A stretch of DNA of 64,000 nt from JAOAPG01 sp963791575 (lineage in GTDB: Bacteria > Acidobacteriota > Terriglobia > Terriglobales > Acidobacteriaceae). The stretch covers positions 496,001 to 560,000 of the forward strand of contig CAWBSY010000002.1 of assembly GCA_963791575.1 (NCBI GenBank). The letters run 5' to 3'. Below the pieces are notes generated by a model. That model saw nothing but the letters and a program-made list of their open reading frames with translations. It was not told the origin of the DNA and did no database searches. Below, one piece after another: positions 45,578 to 56,000 of this stretch (the first letter of the stretch is position 1; the number at the start of each line of letters is the position of its first letter). Position numbers and translations under genes: made by a program.

Positions 45578-46948
45578 ATGAGCAGTAACGGCAGACGCGT
45601 CTTTGATCGTCGCGACATTCTGAAAACTTCCGCCATGGCACTTGGAAGCGCTCTGCTGATCAGTGAGCCTGCTGAGGCTTATCCCAAGAACGTGAACACT
45701 AACTCGCGTCCCTCGAAGCTGAAGATTACAGACCTGCGCGTGGCGACACTCGTGAAGCCGGGACCAAGTCCTTGTCCCATCATTCGGATTGATACAGATC
45801 AAGGAGTGTACGGGCTCGGCGAAGTTCGCGACGGTGCCAGTGCGACTTATGCTCTTTTTCTTAAGAGCCGTATTTTAGGCGAAGACCCGCTGCAACTCGA
45901 CAAGATTTTCCGCAAGATTAAGCAGTTTGGCGGACCTGCACGGCAGGGCGGCGGAGTTTGCGCAATCGAAATGGCGCTGTGGGATATCGCTGGAAAAGTT
46001 TACAACGTCCCCGTTTATGCGATGCTTGGCGGCGGAAAGTTCCGTGACAAAATTCGCCTCTATGCCGATACTACCGAATCGAAGGATCCCAAGATTTATG
46101 CGCAGCGAATGAAAGAACGTAAGGATGGCATGGGGCTGACCTGGCTCAAAATGGATTTGGGAATCGAAATGGTCGCGGACACGCCGGGCACAGTCACTAA
46201 CGCGACGGATTTGAATCAATGGGAAGCGAATCAGCTACCGCATCCTTTAATAGCAATGGAGGTCACGGATAAGGGGATTGCGATGTTAGAACAGTATGTC
46301 GCGGCCGTGCGCGATGCGGTGGGCATGGAAATTCCCCTTTCCATGGATCACCTCGGCCATCTCGGCGTGAAGTCGATCATACGGCTAGGCAAGGCTTACG
46401 AAAAATACAACTTGTCGTGGATGGAAGATGTGATTCCCTGGACCTACACAGATCTGCTCAGGGAAATCTCCGATCAAAGTCCGACTCCGATCCTCACCGG
46501 TGAGGATATCTATTTGAAAGAGCCGTTCCAGGTGTTGTGCGAGAGACATGCAGTGAGCAAGATTCAGCCAGACCTCGCCACGGCTGGGGGCATTTTGGAA
46601 ACTCACAAGATCGGAGACATGGCTGAAGAATACGGCGTACCAATGGCACTTCACTTCGCGGGCACCCCGATTTGTTGTATGGCGAACGTACATTGCGCGG
46701 CAGCGACGCAGAATTTTTTGGCCCTCGAACACCACTCCCTTGACGTACCTTGGTGGTCATCGATTGTGGAAGAAGGAGTCAAGACACCGATCGTCAATCA
46801 TGGCTGGATCGACGTACCAGATAGGCCAGGTCTCGGTGTGACCCTGAACGAAGACGTGATGCGGCAACATCTGGCTCCGGGCACAGGTTATTTTGAGCCA
46901 ACTCCGCAATGGGACCACGAGCGCTCCTGGGACCGCCTCTGGAGTTAG
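45578..46948 (+). CDS. Tat-exported enolase-superfamily (mandelate racemase/muconate cycloisomerase-like) enzyme
   Basis: This 456-residue protein has a Tat signal (FDRRDILKTSAMALGSALLI, about residues 9-35). The N-terminal capping domain precedes the barrel (CAIEMALWDIAGK). The metal and acid-base residues typical of the family are visible in LKMDLGIEM, LSMDHLGHLG, MEDVIPW and LTGEDIYL. It is probably a sugar-acid dehydratase or racemase acting outside the cytoplasm. It is divergent from the RraA-like/oxidoreductase operon, and the 228-base gap must hold both promoters. The exact substrate cannot be told. Confidence 0.9.
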   Translation: MSSNGRRVFDRRDILKTSAMALGSALLISEPAEAYPKNVNTNSRPSKLKITDLRVATLVKPGPSPCPIIRIDTDQGVYGLGEVRDGASATYALFLKSRILGEDPLQLDKIFRKIKQFGGPARQGGGVCAIEMALWDIAGKVYNVPVYAMLGGGKFRDKIRLYADTTESKDPKIYAQRMKERKDGMGLTWLKMDLGIEMVADTPGTVTNATDLNQWEANQLPHPLIAMEVTDKGIAMLEQYVAAVRDAVGMEIPLSMDHLGHLGVKSIIRLGKAYEKYNLSWMEDVIPWTYTDLLREISDQSPTPILTGEDIYLKEPFQVLCERHAVSKIQPDLATAGGILETHKIGDMAEEYGVPMALHFAGTPICCMANVHCAAATQNFLALEHHSLDVPWWSSIVEEGVKTPIVNHGWIDVPDRPGLGVTLNEDVMRQHLAPGTGYFEPTPQWDHERSWDRLWS

Positions 46949-47551
46949 ACAGAACTGAACACCTTTGTCTATTGCCTCGATCAGAGCTGAGTCCGGTAAG
47001 ACTTTGCGTGAAAACCAACTACATACAACGCCTCAAACCTGACGGGAATTACGGCTCGCATGTCTCTGACGGTGTAGATGCACGCGAGTTACACAAATAC
47101 TATCGAAAGAACATTTAGAACCACTCCCACGTACGTCCTGCAGTTTCGTGACCAGAATCCATGGGCAGTAATCGCTGATGAGGAGGTCGATGAGAGCGTT
47201 CGAGTTGAAGACCGCCAGCTCTATCGTGGCTACGTCAGGACTATCCTGGTACGTAGGACGACGAACGGTGAGCAGCGACTATTTCAGGACCCAAAGACTG
47301 CTTTCCAGTGAAGTTGGAATTCGAGAAAAACCATTATCTATGATGGGGACAGCGCCTGGTCGAATCCGGTATTCAAATTGGACGCTAGCTAGTGGAATCA
47401 TGGTGGCGGATTCAAGTTTTCGTCTCACCGATGGCAAAACTGAGATATCGCAAACGACTGGTAATGTCGAGATGGTTCCTCGCAATGTCATACCCTCGCT
47501 ATCTCTCTTTTCCTAAACAAAAATTCGCAGGCGTCTCTGAATGAAAATCGG
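46949..47551. other. Non-coding stretch, possible decayed remnant
   Basis: No intact gene is supported in this 600-base region between the enolase-family and hydrolase genes. A fragment at about 47342-47513 (reading ADSSFRLTDGKTEISQTTGNVEMVP) resembles the end of a small cupin-like protein, but it is short and not framed by a normal N-terminus. Confidence 0.3.
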
Positions 47552-48611
47552 TTATTGCTTTTCTTGATCGCGTCGCGGAGGCATTTCGAGGAACGATCGC
47601 ATAACATGCCAGAACTGATGGCGATTCAATCCAAGGGCGACCGAGTGAGAGGCGCCGGGAAGAACTACAAACTCACGGTCGGCCAATGGGAGTTTTTGGT
47701 AAAAGTTGAGCAGGTCTTGCTCAGTTGCAATCCCATCATATTCACCACGCGCAATCAGAACTGGCACGTGCAACTTTGATGGATCGACGATTGGTAGCTT
47801 AGTAGTCATGTCCAGATACGTGCCGGTGGGCACCGTATTGCCGAAGTGCAACTCAGCGTCGGCCATCGCATCGGCCACGGCGGGATCCGATGTTCCTGGT
47901 TTATCTCGCGTAAAGATACTTCGAATCATATTCCGATCCCGCGGGCGCCGGTTGTGCGTGCGGAAATACTCGATGGATTCTGCTCGCTTCGAAAGAGTAG
48001 GTGATCCCTCGCCGGTCCAGGTGAACGACAGTAAAATTAGACGCTGACCATTTCTGGATGTCGCCATTGCGAACGCCCCAGCTCGCAATGCTCCTCCGGA
48101 CTCGCCGTACAGGTGAAACTGCTCCTGCCCAGTCTCCCGAAAAACAATCGTCGTCGCGGCCTAGTAAATCTTCTGCCCCACTTGGGATATCTGAATTTCC
48201 CGCCCCCTGCGACGATCGTCCATATCCTTCGAAATCCATTGTCCAGACATCGAAGCCATATCCCGCGAATTGATCCATGAGCGAGTATTCGCCGTGTCCG
48301 GGAACACTCAAATCGAAACTGGGTCGGGAGGAAACGGAAGATCCGTGCGCCAAAAACAGCACTGGTAGCTGCGGCTGCCCGGCTTCCGGAGCTCCCATTC
48401 GCTTGCGGAAGAGATAGAGCGAAGTGTCTCCTCGTTTCGCCCAGTATTCTGCGCTCCATATTTTTCTCGAATCGGAACCCGTCGCAGCATTTGAAACTGT
48501 GTTGCTCGCGAAGGCGTTCTTCGCACCCACAGTTATTAATCCGCACGCAATGGCCGGTGCGGCAGCCCGAATTAAAGAACGTCGTGAAAGATGAGTATCC
48601 TCGATTGCCAT
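47552..48611 (-). pseudogene. Tat-exported alpha/beta hydrolase, frameshifted
   Basis: The N-terminal frame has a Tat signal (SRRSLIRAAAPAIACGL) and the hydrolase start (VLFLAHGSSVSSRPSFDL, then GYGFDVWTMDFEGYGRSS). At about 48160 one extra G shifts the frame. The other frame continues AATTIVFRETGQEQF, then the nucleophile elbow YGESGG, and runs to the end at 47552 with the catalytic-Asp region VLIARGEYDGIAT and the His region GASHSVALG. The length of about 350 residues is normal for a lactonase or esterase. The gene follows the symporter by 23 bases. The lesion is recent or a sequence error. Confidence 0.84.
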
Positions 48612-48634
48612 AGTCTTCTCGCAATACCCGTTTG

Positions 48635-49927
48635 TCAGGCAAGATTGTGCTTTAAAGTTTCCCGATCAAGCTCGTGTTCCCATCGCGCCACGACGATCGT
48701 GGCTACACCATTGCCAATCATGTTCACTAGTGCCCGAAACATACTCATGAATCTATCAATGCCTAAGATCAAGGCCATACCGGCAACTGGAATGGTCGGA
48801 ACCACGATCAATGTCCCGACCAATGCGATAAAACCAGCTCCCTGAACGCCGCTCGCACCTTTCGACGTAAGGATCGCGACCGCAAAAATAGTCAACTGCT
48901 GCACCAAGGATAGGTGAGTATTAGTTGCTTGCGCCACAAAGAGGGCTGCAAGGGTCATGTACAAGCTGCTGCCATCAGTATTAAACGTGTAGCCGGTAGG
49001 CACCACCAATCCCACCAAAGCTTTGGAGCAACCGAGACTTTCGAGCTTCTCCATCAGTGTGGCCAGTGCTGTCTCTGAAGAGCTGGTCGCCAACACCACC
49101 AGTATCTCTTCTTTGATATAAAACAGAAACTTGAAGATATTAAATCCAGCCGCCAATCCAATCGCGCCCAGGACAATTATCACGAACAGAGCGCAAGCCA
49201 AATAGAAAGTTCCGATTAACTTGGCTAACGGTCCGAGGGACGCAATGCCGTATTTCCCCACGGTGAAGGCCATGGCGCCGAAAGCACCTATGGGAGCAAA
49301 ACGCATTACGATATTCACGACTCCAAAAATGGCCTGGGTCAAAGCTTCAAACAGTTTGACTAAGGCCTGGCAACGCGGCCCCATCATGGAAAGAGCAAAA
49401 CCAAACAGGATGGCGACCAATAAAACTTGCAGGATGTCACCTTTGGCAAAGGCGTCAACCGCAGTGGTCGGGATGATATGCAGTAAGAACTCAGTCGCGT
49501 TCTGAGCCTTGGCCTGACCTGCATAGTCAGCGACCGCCCTCGCGTCGAGGCTTGCGGGATTTATATTGAGACCGCCCCCAGGCCGAACCACGTTTCCTAC
49601 GATCAGTCCAATCAACAGGGCCAGTGTAGAAACGATTTCGAAGTAGAGTAGCGCCTTGCCCCCGACTCGGCCAACTTTCTTGATGTCCTGCATTCCCGCG
49701 ATGCCGGACACAACAGTGCAGAAGATGACCAAGGTGATGATCATCGTGATCAACTTGATGAAGCCGTCGCCAAGCGGCTTGAGCGCAACTGCCGTAACCG
49801 GGCTGAAGTGCCCGAGTAATACCGCAAGGCCAATCGCTACGAGAACCTGCACCCACAACGTGGCGTACACGGGCTGCTTGCCCGAACTCTGCTTAGGCAC
49901 CTCGGCTTCGACTAAGGTCTCGGACAT
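48635..49927 (-). CDS. Dicarboxylate/amino acid:cation symporter (DAACS family)
   Basis: This 430-residue transporter has about eight membrane segments and two re-entrant loops. Family markers are KLITMIITLVIFCTVVSGIAGM, the serine-rich hairpin VVLATSSSETALATLMEKLE and GYTFNTDGSSLYMTLAALFVA. The NTDG motif in the last of these binds substrate and cation. It imports C4-dicarboxylates or glutamate. The ATG at 49927 (MSETLVEAEV) is preferred; the in-frame extension to 50035 looks noncoding. It lies between the second TonB-dependent receptor and the exported hydrolase, on the same strand, likely one operon. Confidence 0.92.
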   Translation of the reverse strand: MSETLVEAEVPKQSSGKQPVYATLWVQVLVAIGLAVLLGHFSPVTAVALKPLGDGFIKLITMIITLVIFCTVVSGIAGMQDIKKVGRVGGKALLYFEIVSTLALLIGLIVGNVVRPGGGLNINPASLDARAVADYAGQAKAQNATEFLLHIIPTTAVDAFAKGDILQVLLVAILFGFALSMMGPRCQALVKLFEALTQAIFGVVNIVMRFAPIGAFGAMAFTVGKYGIASLGPLAKLIGTFYLACALFVIIVLGAIGLAAGFNIFKFLFYIKEEILVVLATSSSETALATLMEKLESLGCSKALVGLVVPTGYTFNTDGSSLYMTLAALFVAQATNTHLSLVQQLTIFAVAILTSKGASGVQGAGFIALVGTLIVVPTIPVAGMALILGIDRFMSMFRALVNMIGNGVATIVVARWEHELDRETLKHNLA

Positions 49928-50039
49928 GGTCGTTTCAGCGGTAACTCTTCCAAACGTTTTGTTGTGTTGAGGCGGTTTCTTACCTATAGTTACGCGCGGT
50001 CGATTGCAATCCAGTGCGGATGGCCATCTGCCCAACGAG

Positions 50040-53000
50040 TCAGAAGGTGAACTTCAGCGCGAGTTGAATCTCTCTGCTTGCTAGCGTTGTCTGGTCGATC
50101 AATCCTGCGCTAGAGATGGGATTCCCGGTTCCGTCAAACATCGTGTTGTTGTCGTTTGGAGGCGCAAAATCTGCATGGTTGAACAGATTATAGGTTTCGG
50201 CCCGGAACTGTAGATTGGCGTTTTCCGAAATGCGCTTGATCGGGAAACTTTTGAAGATGGAGAAGTCCATATTCACCAAGCCTGGACCGGTTAATTCGTT
50301 TCGTCCGCCGTTTCCCATACGGGGGTGACCATTTACAAGAGCAGGAAAAACAAAGCATTGAGTTTTTATATAACCGAGCGGATTGCCCGCGTTCACCGGG
50401 GAGCTGCAGCCGCCTCCTGTTAGCCGATCGGGGAAATCAAAGGGCACGACACTGTTAAGTCCGAGCGGATCGCCTCCGATAGTCACGCTGAAAGGCTGAC
50501 CTGTAGCAGCATGAAAGATCCCGCTAAGCTGCCATCCGTTGACCAATGCTCCAGCAAAGCCCGACAACCCAGTGAAACGCGGCACGTCCCAAACCGTATT
50601 GACGACCAAGTTTTGAGTAACGTTTGTATCGCAAGGTCCACGGTGAGTGCGAGGATCAATGTAAAGGGTCGCGGCGAGCGAATTGCGATATTGGTCCGAA
50701 GCCGCTGAACCCGAACTCGTGTCAATGCATCGCGACCAGGTGTAGGACAGCTGTCCTTGCAAATTGTGCGTAACTTTCTGCGACAATTGCGTCTCGAGTC
50801 CATGGAAGTAAGAGTCTGAACTCCAATTAGCGATTTGCGTCCGTCCAGCTAAGGGATCGACTACAGTGCCGCTTCCGGTTCCGTCCGGATTCTTAACGGG
50901 CCACAAGTACCCTTGAGTAGTATGCGCAATTGGCAGCACGATATTCCCATCGTCTGTTTGGTACCACATGTGAATCCCACGCGAACCTACGTATGCGACC
51001 ATCAGTGTGGTGCCTGGCACGATTTCCCGTTGGACATTGAGATTCCACTGCAACACGTAATTGCGAGGAGGATTGAACTGGATAACGTAAAGCCGATGAT
51101 CGCTGGGATTGTTGGCGATCGTCTGGTAGGCCTGTGCGGGAAAGCTACCGATTGGAAGATTAGTGCCAGTAACATTCTGAGCGAAGGGAAACGATGCGTC
51201 TACGCCGCTGCCCATCTCTACAATCAACGGCAAAATATCATAGACTCCGAATCCCGAACGAATGGAAGTCTTGCCATCCTTAAACGGATCCCAGGCGAAA
51301 CCGACTCGCGGCTCAAAGTTCTTGTGAGTTGGATTCGCAAGATAAGGATCGCCCAAGAACGGAGTATTGCCTTGTAAAACGCGGAGATTGGCCAGCTTCC
51401 CGTGTATCTCCGACGGAATGCTTGCTCCTTCGTAACGCAGGGCCAAGTTTACCGTTAGATTTGAGCGCAGGCGCATGTCGTCCTCGAAATATGCCCCGAA
51501 GATGGTTTGCCGCAAATTGCGAGTTGTAATCGTGCCGGGTTCCGTCGCCAGCAGAGAAAGTGGACGGTTCGTAATAAAGTCGGGCAGAGTGTTGAATTGA
51601 TAAAAGCCGCCGGGTGTGTCTGCGGAAAACTGGTTGTCCTGGATGCGCTCGATATTCGCCCCGAAAGTAAGGCTATGAATTCCCACCGTATGTGAAATAT
51701 CGTCATAGCCTTGCCAGGAATTCCAGCGAAACAACAGCGGATTGGCCGCACTCAGGCCTCCTGAAAAAGTCACTAATCCTGGGACCTGCACCGCTCCCGC
51801 CGAATCGCCGGGAACAAATCCGTAAGACGGATCTGCCGCGGCTTTATTAATTGCGGTTGCCGAGTAGGGTGAACCCGCGTTATCGCGATTGAATCCTATA
51901 TGAGCGGAATTGAGCGTTGAGGGATTGATAATGTGGGTTTCCAGAATCGATACCATTTGCCTGCGCGTTTTGCTGAGAATAATTTTGTTGTTGAGCTCAT
52001 CATTCTGGCTGCTGGGATTGTTATCGTACATGTAGGTTACGGCTGCACTGTCTTTCGCGGAGAAGGTGTGATCGGCCTTGACTGTGAAAAAGTTCTCTGT
52101 AGTAAGCTGCGTGCCCGCGAAGCTGTAGACGCCCGTGTCTCCACTGATCGGTCCATTTGGCAATGGGTAAAACGCGTTGATGAAGCGGGTCACCGCAGGA
52201 TCAGGAGTCACTTGGCCGGTAGTTAGATTCCCTGCGCGAGCCGCCGCAGTCGGTACCTGCTGTACCGCAGTAATCCCAAGATTTTGGCGGACTCCTTCGT
52301 AATCGCCAAAGATGAAGGTCTTATTTTTCTGTATAGGACCGCCCAACGATCCTCCGAATTGGTTGCGGCGGAACGGGGGAAGGGTCGTGTCAAAGTAGTT
52401 CCGTGCATCCAGCGAGCTGTCTCGGACAAACTCGTATGCGCTTCCGTGAAATTCGTTGGTCCCAGAACGCGTAATGGCGCTTATGACGCCGCCCGATGTT
52501 CGACCATACTGCGCCACTGGATTGGTCGTAATGACTGTGAATTCTTGAATGGCGTCGACGCCAAGATTCCCTCCGAGCACGCTTCCCGGTCCAGCGTTGG
52601 AGTAGTCATTGATGTTAATTCCATCCAGCAAATAACTGTTTTGCTGCGGCCTTCCGCCCGAAATACTTAACTGTGCTCCTAAACCTCGTTTGGGCCGATC
52701 GCTCGCGCTTACCGGAGGCTGGGTCTGAATTACTGTGACACCAGTTGTCAGTGAGGCTAAATCTGTCCATGAGCGCCCATTCAGAGGTAGTTCCCGCACG
52801 TTCTTACCATCAACGACATCATTGAGAGTCGAGGATGTGAGGTCTATGCTCTGAGCGGTATCGCTGACGGCAACTTCTTGGCTAAGGCTGCCAACTTTCA
52901 CCGTGACATTCAATATTTGGTCGCTGCCGACATCAAGAATTATGCCGGTCCTGGTCTCCGTCGAAAAACCCGGTTGCGAAATCTTCAACGTATAAGTTCC

Positions 53001-53252
53001 TGGCGGCAAACTCGGAGCGGTGAAGATTCCACTATTGTTGGTCTGTACATCCCGCTTTATCCCGGTCTGCACGTTGGTTATCTCGACCGCTGCCCCAACA
53101 ATGGTTGCCCCAGACGGGTCTGTCACGGTGCCGGACAATTTAGCGGCACTCACCTGAGCTTGGACTCTTATACAAATTAGAAGGCTGCTCAACAACAGAA
53201 ACGTCGAAAAACCCACCGCTAGCCACTTCAACATCGAACCAAAGCGCGACAT
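50040..53252 (-). CDS. TonB-dependent receptor with carboxypeptidase-regulatory domain (Oar-like), 2
   Basis: This protein of about 1,070 residues has a signal peptide cut after VQAQ. The carboxypeptidase-regulatory domain (LSGTVTDPSGATIVGAAVEI) is followed by a plug with VRELPLNGRSWTDLA and a long barrel ending LALKFTF. The ATG at 53252 is supported by GGAGGG; an in-frame extension to 53309 is less likely. It is the first gene of a probable operon with the dicarboxylate symporter and the hydrolase. It is divergent from a CadC/TPR regulator, with a palindrome between them. Confidence 0.9.
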   Translation of the reverse strand: MSRFGSMLKWLAVGFSTFLLLSSLLICIRVQAQVSAAKLSGTVTDPSGATIVGAAVEITNVQTGIKRDVQTNNSGIFTAPSLPPGTYTLKISQPGFSTETRTGIILDVGSDQILNVTVKVGSLSQEVAVSDTAQSIDLTSSTLNDVVDGKNVRELPLNGRSWTDLASLTTGVTVIQTQPPVSASDRPKRGLGAQLSISGGRPQQNSYLLDGININDYSNAGPGSVLGGNLGVDAIQEFTVITTNPVAQYGRTSGGVISAITRSGTNEFHGSAYEFVRDSSLDARNYFDTTLPPFRRNQFGGSLGGPIQKNKTFIFGDYEGVRQNLGITAVQQVPTAAARAGNLTTGQVTPDPAVTRFINAFYPLPNGPISGDTGVYSFAGTQLTTENFFTVKADHTFSAKDSAAVTYMYDNNPSSQNDELNNKIILSKTRRQMVSILETHIINPSTLNSAHIGFNRDNAGSPYSATAINKAAADPSYGFVPGDSAGAVQVPGLVTFSGGLSAANPLLFRWNSWQGYDDISHTVGIHSLTFGANIERIQDNQFSADTPGGFYQFNTLPDFITNRPLSLLATEPGTITTRNLRQTIFGAYFEDDMRLRSNLTVNLALRYEGASIPSEIHGKLANLRVLQGNTPFLGDPYLANPTHKNFEPRVGFAWDPFKDGKTSIRSGFGVYDILPLIVEMGSGVDASFPFAQNVTGTNLPIGSFPAQAYQTIANNPSDHRLYVIQFNPPRNYVLQWNLNVQREIVPGTTLMVAYVGSRGIHMWYQTDDGNIVLPIAHTTQGYLWPVKNPDGTGSGTVVDPLAGRTQIANWSSDSYFHGLETQLSQKVTHNLQGQLSYTWSRCIDTSSGSAASDQYRNSLAATLYIDPRTHRGPCDTNVTQNLVVNTVWDVPRFTGLSGFAGALVNGWQLSGIFHAATGQPFSVTIGGDPLGLNSVVPFDFPDRLTGGGCSSPVNAGNPLGYIKTQCFVFPALVNGHPRMGNGGRNELTGPGLVNMDFSIFKSFPIKRISENANLQFRAETYNLFNHADFAPPNDNNTMFDGTGNPISSAGLIDQTTLASREIQLALKFTF

Positions 53253-53376
53253 GGCACCCTCCAACGAAATCAGCAAGGTCAACGAGGACACGAACAGATT
53301 TTCCTGCATTTAACTGAACTTGGCACTACGTCTCTTTGTCGTACTGCAAAGCATCAGAATGGCGCTAAGAAGTCTA

Positions 53377-53395
53377 AATTAAGAGAACCTTAATT
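53377..53395. promoter_or_regulatory. Palindromic operator candidate
   Basis: AATTAAG, five bases (AGAAC), CTTAATT: a perfect 7-bp dyad in the 283-base gap between the divergent second TonB-dependent receptor and the CadC-like regulator. Confidence 0.4.
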
Positions 53396-53535
53396 CTGCC
53401 TCCCGCGCGGTTCCAACGCGACTTTAGGCTGCTCAGCTGCTAGGTGCAGAATCAGGAGTTGACAATGCACGGCTTAGTGTTCCAAAGTCCTGTAGTCAGA
53501 CCAAAGAAAATCTTAAAAAAACCTTTCGATCAACT

Positions 53536-55473
53536 ATGGATAGTCTGGTCAGGACTTTATACGAATTTGGGCCCTTCCAATTAGATCCAGCCGAGCGTCT
53601 TCTCCTCCACAAAGGTCGTCCCGTCCCGGTAACTCCGAAAGCCTTCGACATGCTAGTCGTATTCGTCGAGCGCAACGGCCACTTGGTGGACAAGGAAGAA
53701 TTGATGAGTGTTGTATGGCCTAACTCTTTTGTGGAGGAAGGGAATCTATGCGTTACGGTCTCTTTGTTAAGGAAAGCCCTCAGCGTTGATCCAGATGAAC
53801 ATAAGTACATTGAGACGGTTTCGAAGCGCGGATATCGTTTTTCGGCAGGCGTAAAACAACTTTCAAGCGAGAGTTTCCCGTCGGCTCAAGTTCTGCAAGT
53901 CGATGAAACAGCCATAATCGAAGTTAAAGGGAACACTCCCAATGCGCTCCCTACGCCGCCGTTTGTCGCGCCTCCTACTCGCCCACTCGCATCTCGGTGG
54001 AGGGTTCTCTTCTTGGCAGCAGGATTAATCATTGCCGCGCTTATTTCCTCACGCGTCTTGCTGACCAGGGTGAAAGCTACGGTCCAGCCCTCGGTTGCCG
54101 TGAGATCATTCGCGATTCTTCCATTTCAAACGCTGGGAGCGAAAAACGACGACGAATATCTGGGGCTAGGTGTAGCGGATGCCGTGATAACCAAACTTGC
54201 GAACAGCGGAAAAATCGTCGTTCGTCCCACGAGCGCCATTCAAAAATACGCAGGCGCAAATCAGGATCCTCTAGTCGCCGGGCGTGAGCAGGCGGTCGAT
54301 GCTGTGCTCGGAGGCAGAATTCAGCGGGAAGGCGATCGCATCCGCTTGACGGTGCAGTTGATCAGAGTGCGGGACGGTGCGCAACTTTGGGCCGACAGCA
54401 TCGACGAGAAGTTTACTAACATCTTCGCCGTAGAAGATGAAGTCTCTGAACAAGTAGCGCAGTCAATCCGCTTAAAGCTCACTGGCGAGGAGAAGAAAAG
54501 GTTCTCCAAACATTCCACCGGAAACCGGGATGCATACCAAGCCTACATAAAAGGACGCTACTTCTGGAATAAGCGGACGGAAGATGGGATCGCAAAGGGT
54601 TTGAATTATTTTCAACAGGCGATTGCCTTGGATCCAAATTTTGCCGAGGCATACGTAGGGATCGCCGATTCTTATGCAACGCTGGGCCTATACTCTCTTC
54701 GCGCTCCGAAAGATGCCTTCCCAGCAGCCAAGAACGCAGCCAGAAAAGCGTTGGAGATGGATGACGGGCTGGCTGAAGCACACGCAACTCTCGGCCTGAT
54801 TTACTTCTATTACGACTGGAACGGTCTTGCTGCCGAAAACGAATTCCGCAAAGCATTTGATGGAAATGCCAATTACGCGATGGCGCACTCTTGGAACGGC
54901 GAAAACCTCGTGGCCATGGGGCGGTTTCCCGAAGCTCTGCAGGAGGCTAGCTTTGCGCAAGAGGACGATCCTCTTTCTCTGATCATCAATACCAATGCCG
55001 GTTGGACGCAATTCTTAGCGGGACATCGCGACCAGGCGATCGAAACTCTGAAAAAAGCTATTGAGATTGACCCTACTTTCCCTCGCGCCCACTTCCGCCT
55101 GGGTAGCGTTTACGAACAGATGGGTATGTACGATAAGGCAATTGCTGAGCTGCAAAAGGCGGTTCAACTTTCCGACGGTAACTCCTACTATGAAGGATCC
55201 CTTGGGCATTCTTATGCCGTCTCGGGTGACATCGGAGAAGCGCATAAAGTCCTTGATCTTCTCCAAAAGCGCAATGGAAGAGAACATGTGCCTGCCTATG
55301 CGATCGCAGCCGTCTACGCGGGACTAGGCGAGACGGAGCCCGCTTTAGCGTCCCTGAAAAAAGCTTTTGAAGATCGTTCGGCTTCCATGGTCTTTTTAAA
55401 GATGGACCCCGCCTTCGCCAGCCTCCATTCCGACCCACGATTTGCGGAACTAACACAACGGCTTAATTTTTAG
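53536..55473 (+). CDS. CadC-like winged-helix regulator with TPR domain
   Basis: This 645-residue protein has an N-terminal OmpR-type winged helix (about residues 8-105, LLHKGRPVPVTPKAFDMLVVFVERNGH and SKRGYRFSA). One membrane helix follows (about 155-175). A FlgO/TolB-like domain (FAILPFQTLGAKNDDEYLGLGVADAV) precedes several TPRs (about 335-640). Such membrane-bound regulators in Acidobacteriota bind DNA in the cytoplasm and sense outside. No receiver Asp exists. Divergence from the second receptor operon suggests that as its target. It starts with ATG after a weak ribosome site. Confidence 0.9.
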   Translation: MDSLVRTLYEFGPFQLDPAERLLLHKGRPVPVTPKAFDMLVVFVERNGHLVDKEELMSVVWPNSFVEEGNLCVTVSLLRKALSVDPDEHKYIETVSKRGYRFSAGVKQLSSESFPSAQVLQVDETAIIEVKGNTPNALPTPPFVAPPTRPLASRWRVLFLAAGLIIAALISSRVLLTRVKATVQPSVAVRSFAILPFQTLGAKNDDEYLGLGVADAVITKLANSGKIVVRPTSAIQKYAGANQDPLVAGREQAVDAVLGGRIQREGDRIRLTVQLIRVRDGAQLWADSIDEKFTNIFAVEDEVSEQVAQSIRLKLTGEEKKRFSKHSTGNRDAYQAYIKGRYFWNKRTEDGIAKGLNYFQQAIALDPNFAEAYVGIADSYATLGLYSLRAPKDAFPAAKNAARKALEMDDGLAEAHATLGLIYFYYDWNGLAAENEFRKAFDGNANYAMAHSWNGENLVAMGRFPEALQEASFAQEDDPLSLIINTNAGWTQFLAGHRDQAIETLKKAIEIDPTFPRAHFRLGSVYEQMGMYDKAIAELQKAVQLSDGNSYYEGSLGHSYAVSGDIGEAHKVLDLLQKRNGREHVPAYAIAAVYAGLGETEPALASLKKAFEDRSASMVFLKMDPAFASLHSDPRFAELTQRLNF

Positions 55474-56000
55474 TGCCCGGACTGTTTTCTTCTTCCATTT
55501 AGAAGTTCGCGATTGTGTTCAGGCAATCGCAATTGAGCCTAAGAATTGCCCTTCCGAACGCCAAGTCTCCAATTCGCAAACGAGGCCGCCAGAGTCAGAT
55601 GAGACAGGATCAGGATTCGTACACCCTGTTAGCGATTCGGAGCAGTTTGCGATCATATCGTTTTACACGGTATGGAACGTCGGATGCTTATACCTTCGCT
55701 CGTTTGGGCGTTCATCCATCGGACCTACATAGTCCAGTTCCAGAGTCGCATTGTGGTTTTTATACGCTGGGCAGATCCAAGGCCTTACCTTTAGTTGTGG
55801 AGGGCGCTAATTGCCGGAACTACGGCCACTTACTTCAACTTCAATGAAGAGCTTGCTTCCGTTGTGAGGCCTGCAGACAACGACAAAGTCGCAGTGAACA
55901 TGTAAACCGATTAACAGGTTTTGGCATTCGGCATAGAGAAACCCGTTCGCTCCAGAGAAAACGACCAATGTAAACGTGGGGCGAGAAAAGCCCGGACACG
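55474..56000. other. Non-coding stretch before the coxB remnant
   Basis: No supported gene is seen. Short open stretches lack starts, ribosome sites and recognisable families. Together with the next two entries it forms about 1.3 kb of degenerate sequence. Confidence 0.4.

Noticed and set aside
47078..47311. Small open frame after the enolase-family gene
   Set aside because: No family, no ribosome site, and unusual composition; kept only as part of a noncoding stretch.
55515..55847. 110-residue open frame before the coxB remnant
   Set aside because: Starts without a ribosome site and shows no recognisable domain; the surroundings are degenerate.
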